Positions 4,826 to 6,448 of a stretch of 6,448 bases of DNA are shown in pieces. Made by a program: the position numbers and the translations under genes. Source of the stretch: Chloroflexota bacterium (GTDB lineage: Bacteria; Chloroflexota; Dehalococcoidia; GIF9; AB-539-J10); the NCBI GenBank assembly GCA_020346965.1, contig CP070793.1, positions 924,200 through 930,647 of the forward strand, written 5' to 3'. A model generated the notes under the pieces. It was not told the origin of the DNA. It saw only the letters and a list, made by a program, of their open reading frames with translations, and did no database searches. Numbering within the stretch: the stretch's first letter is position 1; each line of letters begins with the position of its first letter.

Positions 4826-6448
4826 ATGTGGCTTCTCTATGTTAGCTGTACCTGGGTGGCTGGGATATTCGTAGGTTCAAGAATTGGTTTGCCTTTATTT
4901 GCTCTCGCCTTCGGACTAATCCCTTTCGCACTTATACCTTTCCTGCGCAGCAAGAGAAGTATTCTAATACTAGTAGGGTTGTGCCTTTTCACTCTTTTCG
5001 GCGGCGTGCTCCATTTCTCATCAAGCCTTCCCCCACCAGATGAGCATTCCCTTTGCTCTTATAACGACCTGGGAATTGTAGAGGTTCAAGGCATGGTAGC
5101 AGAGGAGCCTGATGTGCAGGACAGATATTGCCTGCTGACATTCTCAGCCAGTGAAATAACTGTAAACGACGAAAAGGAAGAGGTAGCGGGAATTGCCTTG
5201 GTTCGAGTACCCCGATATCCCACCTACCACTATGGGGATGTGCTCAAGGTAACTGGATTGCTGGAGAGCCCTCCCCAATTTGAAGACTTCGATTATAAAG
5301 ACTACTTGGCTTGCCAGGGAATTTACTCCGTTATTTATTATCCAGGGGTAGAGGTCCTTGAGCGTCATCAGGGCTCCGAGCCTTTGCAGTGGATTTATTC
5401 TTTGAGAGAGCGTCTTTCTGCTTCCTTGGCTAGAACTCTACCGGAACCACAAGGTTCGCTGGCTCAGGCTATTTTGCTGGGCTTGAGAGGCAACATACCT
5501 GACTCTATTTACGAAGCCTTCTCTAGGACGGGGACCGCTCACATACTCGCTATTTCTGGCTTGCACATCAGCATCATTATTGCCATACTCCTCAGCTTTA
5601 GTATTCTGGTCTTTGGCAGGCAGCGTTCTATTTATATCTGGTTGACTCTCGCATTCACCTGGCTTTATGCCCTGCTTGCCGGGATGCATCCACCTATAAT
5701 TCGCGCGGCAATTATGGGAAGCCTGTTTTTAATAGCCGAATACCTGGGAAGGCAGCGAAGCGCCATCATCGCCCTGGCTTTCGCTGCCGCAGTGATGGTG
5801 GGAGTCCAGCCTGAGCTTTTATGGACTGTTTCCTTTCAACTCAGCTTTCTGGCTATGGCCGGGCTTATTATCCTCTATCCTTACTTCCAGGCGTGGGGAA
5901 AGAAAATTATTGCTTCCTTATTTGGTGCCAGGGAAAGGATTGTGGCTGTAGGTAATACGATAACCGATGGATTTGCTGCAACTTTGGCAGCTATTGTAGC
6001 GGTCGGGCCACTTATAGTTTATAACTTCGGTGTAGTTTCTCTGGTTGCCCTGCCGGCAACCTTTCTATCTCTGCCTGCCTTACCCTTTATCATAGTCACG
6101 ACAGCACTAGTCGGCTTCGTGGGATTATTCGCCTTGCTTGCGGCTCAAATACTGGGCTGGCTGGCCTGGCTTTTTCTCAGCTATTTAGTTCTGGTTGTTC
6201 AAGGCTTTGATACCCTGCCCCACGCTTCGCTCGAGGTATTCAATGTTTCTGCCTGGCAGATCTGGGGGTACTATGTTATATTGGCTGGAGTTATAGCACT
6301 CCTTAACCGTCCAAAGCAGTTGGCTGATTTTTCGTCGAGGTTGATTTCGGGAATAAGCAAAGTCGCCAAAGGAATGCCCAGACCGCGCCTCGGCTTTTCT
6401 GTGAAATGGCTTATCCTTCCCCTTTTGGTAGTAGCCATACTGATATGG
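4826..6448 (+). CDS. comEC: Competence inner-membrane channel ComEC (Rec2), 3' end cut by window edge
   Basis: ComEC is the polytopic membrane protein that carries single-stranded DNA into the cytoplasm during transformation. 541 residues are visible and the frame runs off the window. In order: about three N-terminal membrane helices (1-63); an extracellular OB-like domain (DUF4131, about 75-180, with YGDVLKVTGLL from 136); and the multi-helix Competence domain (about 205 to past 500). Its signature GTAHILAISGLHISI is at 236-250, followed by a PP-IIRAAIM segment (289-297) and SFQLSFLAMAG (336-346). Longer ComEC proteins end in a metallo-beta-lactamase-like nuclease domain; whether this one does cannot be seen. 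The ATG at 4826 is the only in-frame start after the TAG at 4802-4804. Its ribosome binding site is weak (AGGA at 4807-4810, 15 nt away), suggesting low translation. comEA lies 2.1 kb upstream on the same strand, with three opposite-strand genes between. Confidence 0.95.
   Translation, partial: MWLLYVSCTWVAGIFVGSRIGLPLFALAFGLIPFALIPFLRSKRSILILVGLCLFTLFGGVLHFSSSLPPPDEHSLCSYNDLGIVEVQGMVAEEPDVQDRYCLLTFSASEITVNDEKEEVAGIALVRVPRYPTYHYGDVLKVTGLLESPPQFEDFDYKDYLACQGIYSVIYYPGVEVLERHQGSEPLQWIYSLRERLSASLARTLPEPQGSLAQAILLGLRGNIPDSIYEAFSRTGTAHILAISGLHISIIIAILLSFSILVFGRQRSIYIWLTLAFTWLYALLAGMHPPIIRAAIMGSLFLIAEYLGRQRSAIIALAFAAAVMVGVQPELLWTVSFQLSFLAMAGLIILYPYFQAWGKKIIASLFGARERIVAVGNTITDGFAATLAAIVAVGPLIVYNFGVVSLVALPATFLSLPALPFIIVTTALVGFVGLFALLAAQILGWLAWLFLSYLVLVVQGFDTLPHASLEVFNVSAWQIWGYYVILAGVIALLNRPKQLADFSSRLISGISKVAKGMPRPRLGFSVKWLILPLLVVAILIW

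Noticed and set aside
5144..5689. Two minus-strand open frames inside comEC
   Set aside because: They lie entirely antisense to the well-supported ComEC coding frame.

Overview
The window is 6.4 kb of bacterial chromosome of moderate GC. It holds seven protein genes that can be read, two of them cut by the window edges, plus one tmRNA gene (ssrA). Ribosome binding sites are of the AAGGAG type and promoters are sigma-70-like. The ComEA type (one membrane helix, SLBB domain, helix-hairpin-helix domain), the ComEC protein and a tmRNA tag opening with Gly-Glu would fit a Chloroflexota (Dehalococcoidia-like) or Firmicutes-like lineage. This taxonomic guess is an inference and is not proven by the window. 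There are no insertion sequences, phage genes, CRISPR repeats or tRNAs.

Layout, left to right. On the minus strand, 1-651 is the N-terminal two thirds of an EgtD-type histidine methyltransferase. ssrA follows at 830-1168 and smpB at 1189-1650, also minus, so the tmRNA and its protein partner lie 20 nt apart in smpB-ssrA order. Next on the minus strand is a 53-residue membrane microprotein gene (1807-1968), with a strong Shine-Dalgarno and its own promoter. comEA (2177-2683) is on the plus strand, divergent from the microprotein. Converging on comEA is a minus-strand block: a PPC/DUF296 protein (4136-4606), a membrane-anchored transglutaminase-like protein (3025-4050) and a 61-residue two-helix membrane protein (2714-2899). 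comEC starts at 4826 on the plus strand and runs off the right edge.

Two functional themes stand out. The first is trans-translation: SmpB and tmRNA together rescue stalled ribosomes. The second is DNA uptake: ComEA binds DNA outside the membrane and ComEC forms the inner-membrane channel. Here the two com genes are on the same strand but separated by about 2.1 kb of opposite-strand genes, so they cannot form a simple comEA-comEC operon.

The window looks like ordinary housekeeping and competence chromosome rather than a dedicated new system. The details most worth a second look are the very short tmRNA tag (GEPVYA), a 6-bp T stem in that tmRNA, an apparently leaderless smpB promoter, the small membrane protein genes with dyads in their promoters, and the reversed gene block between comEA and comEC.
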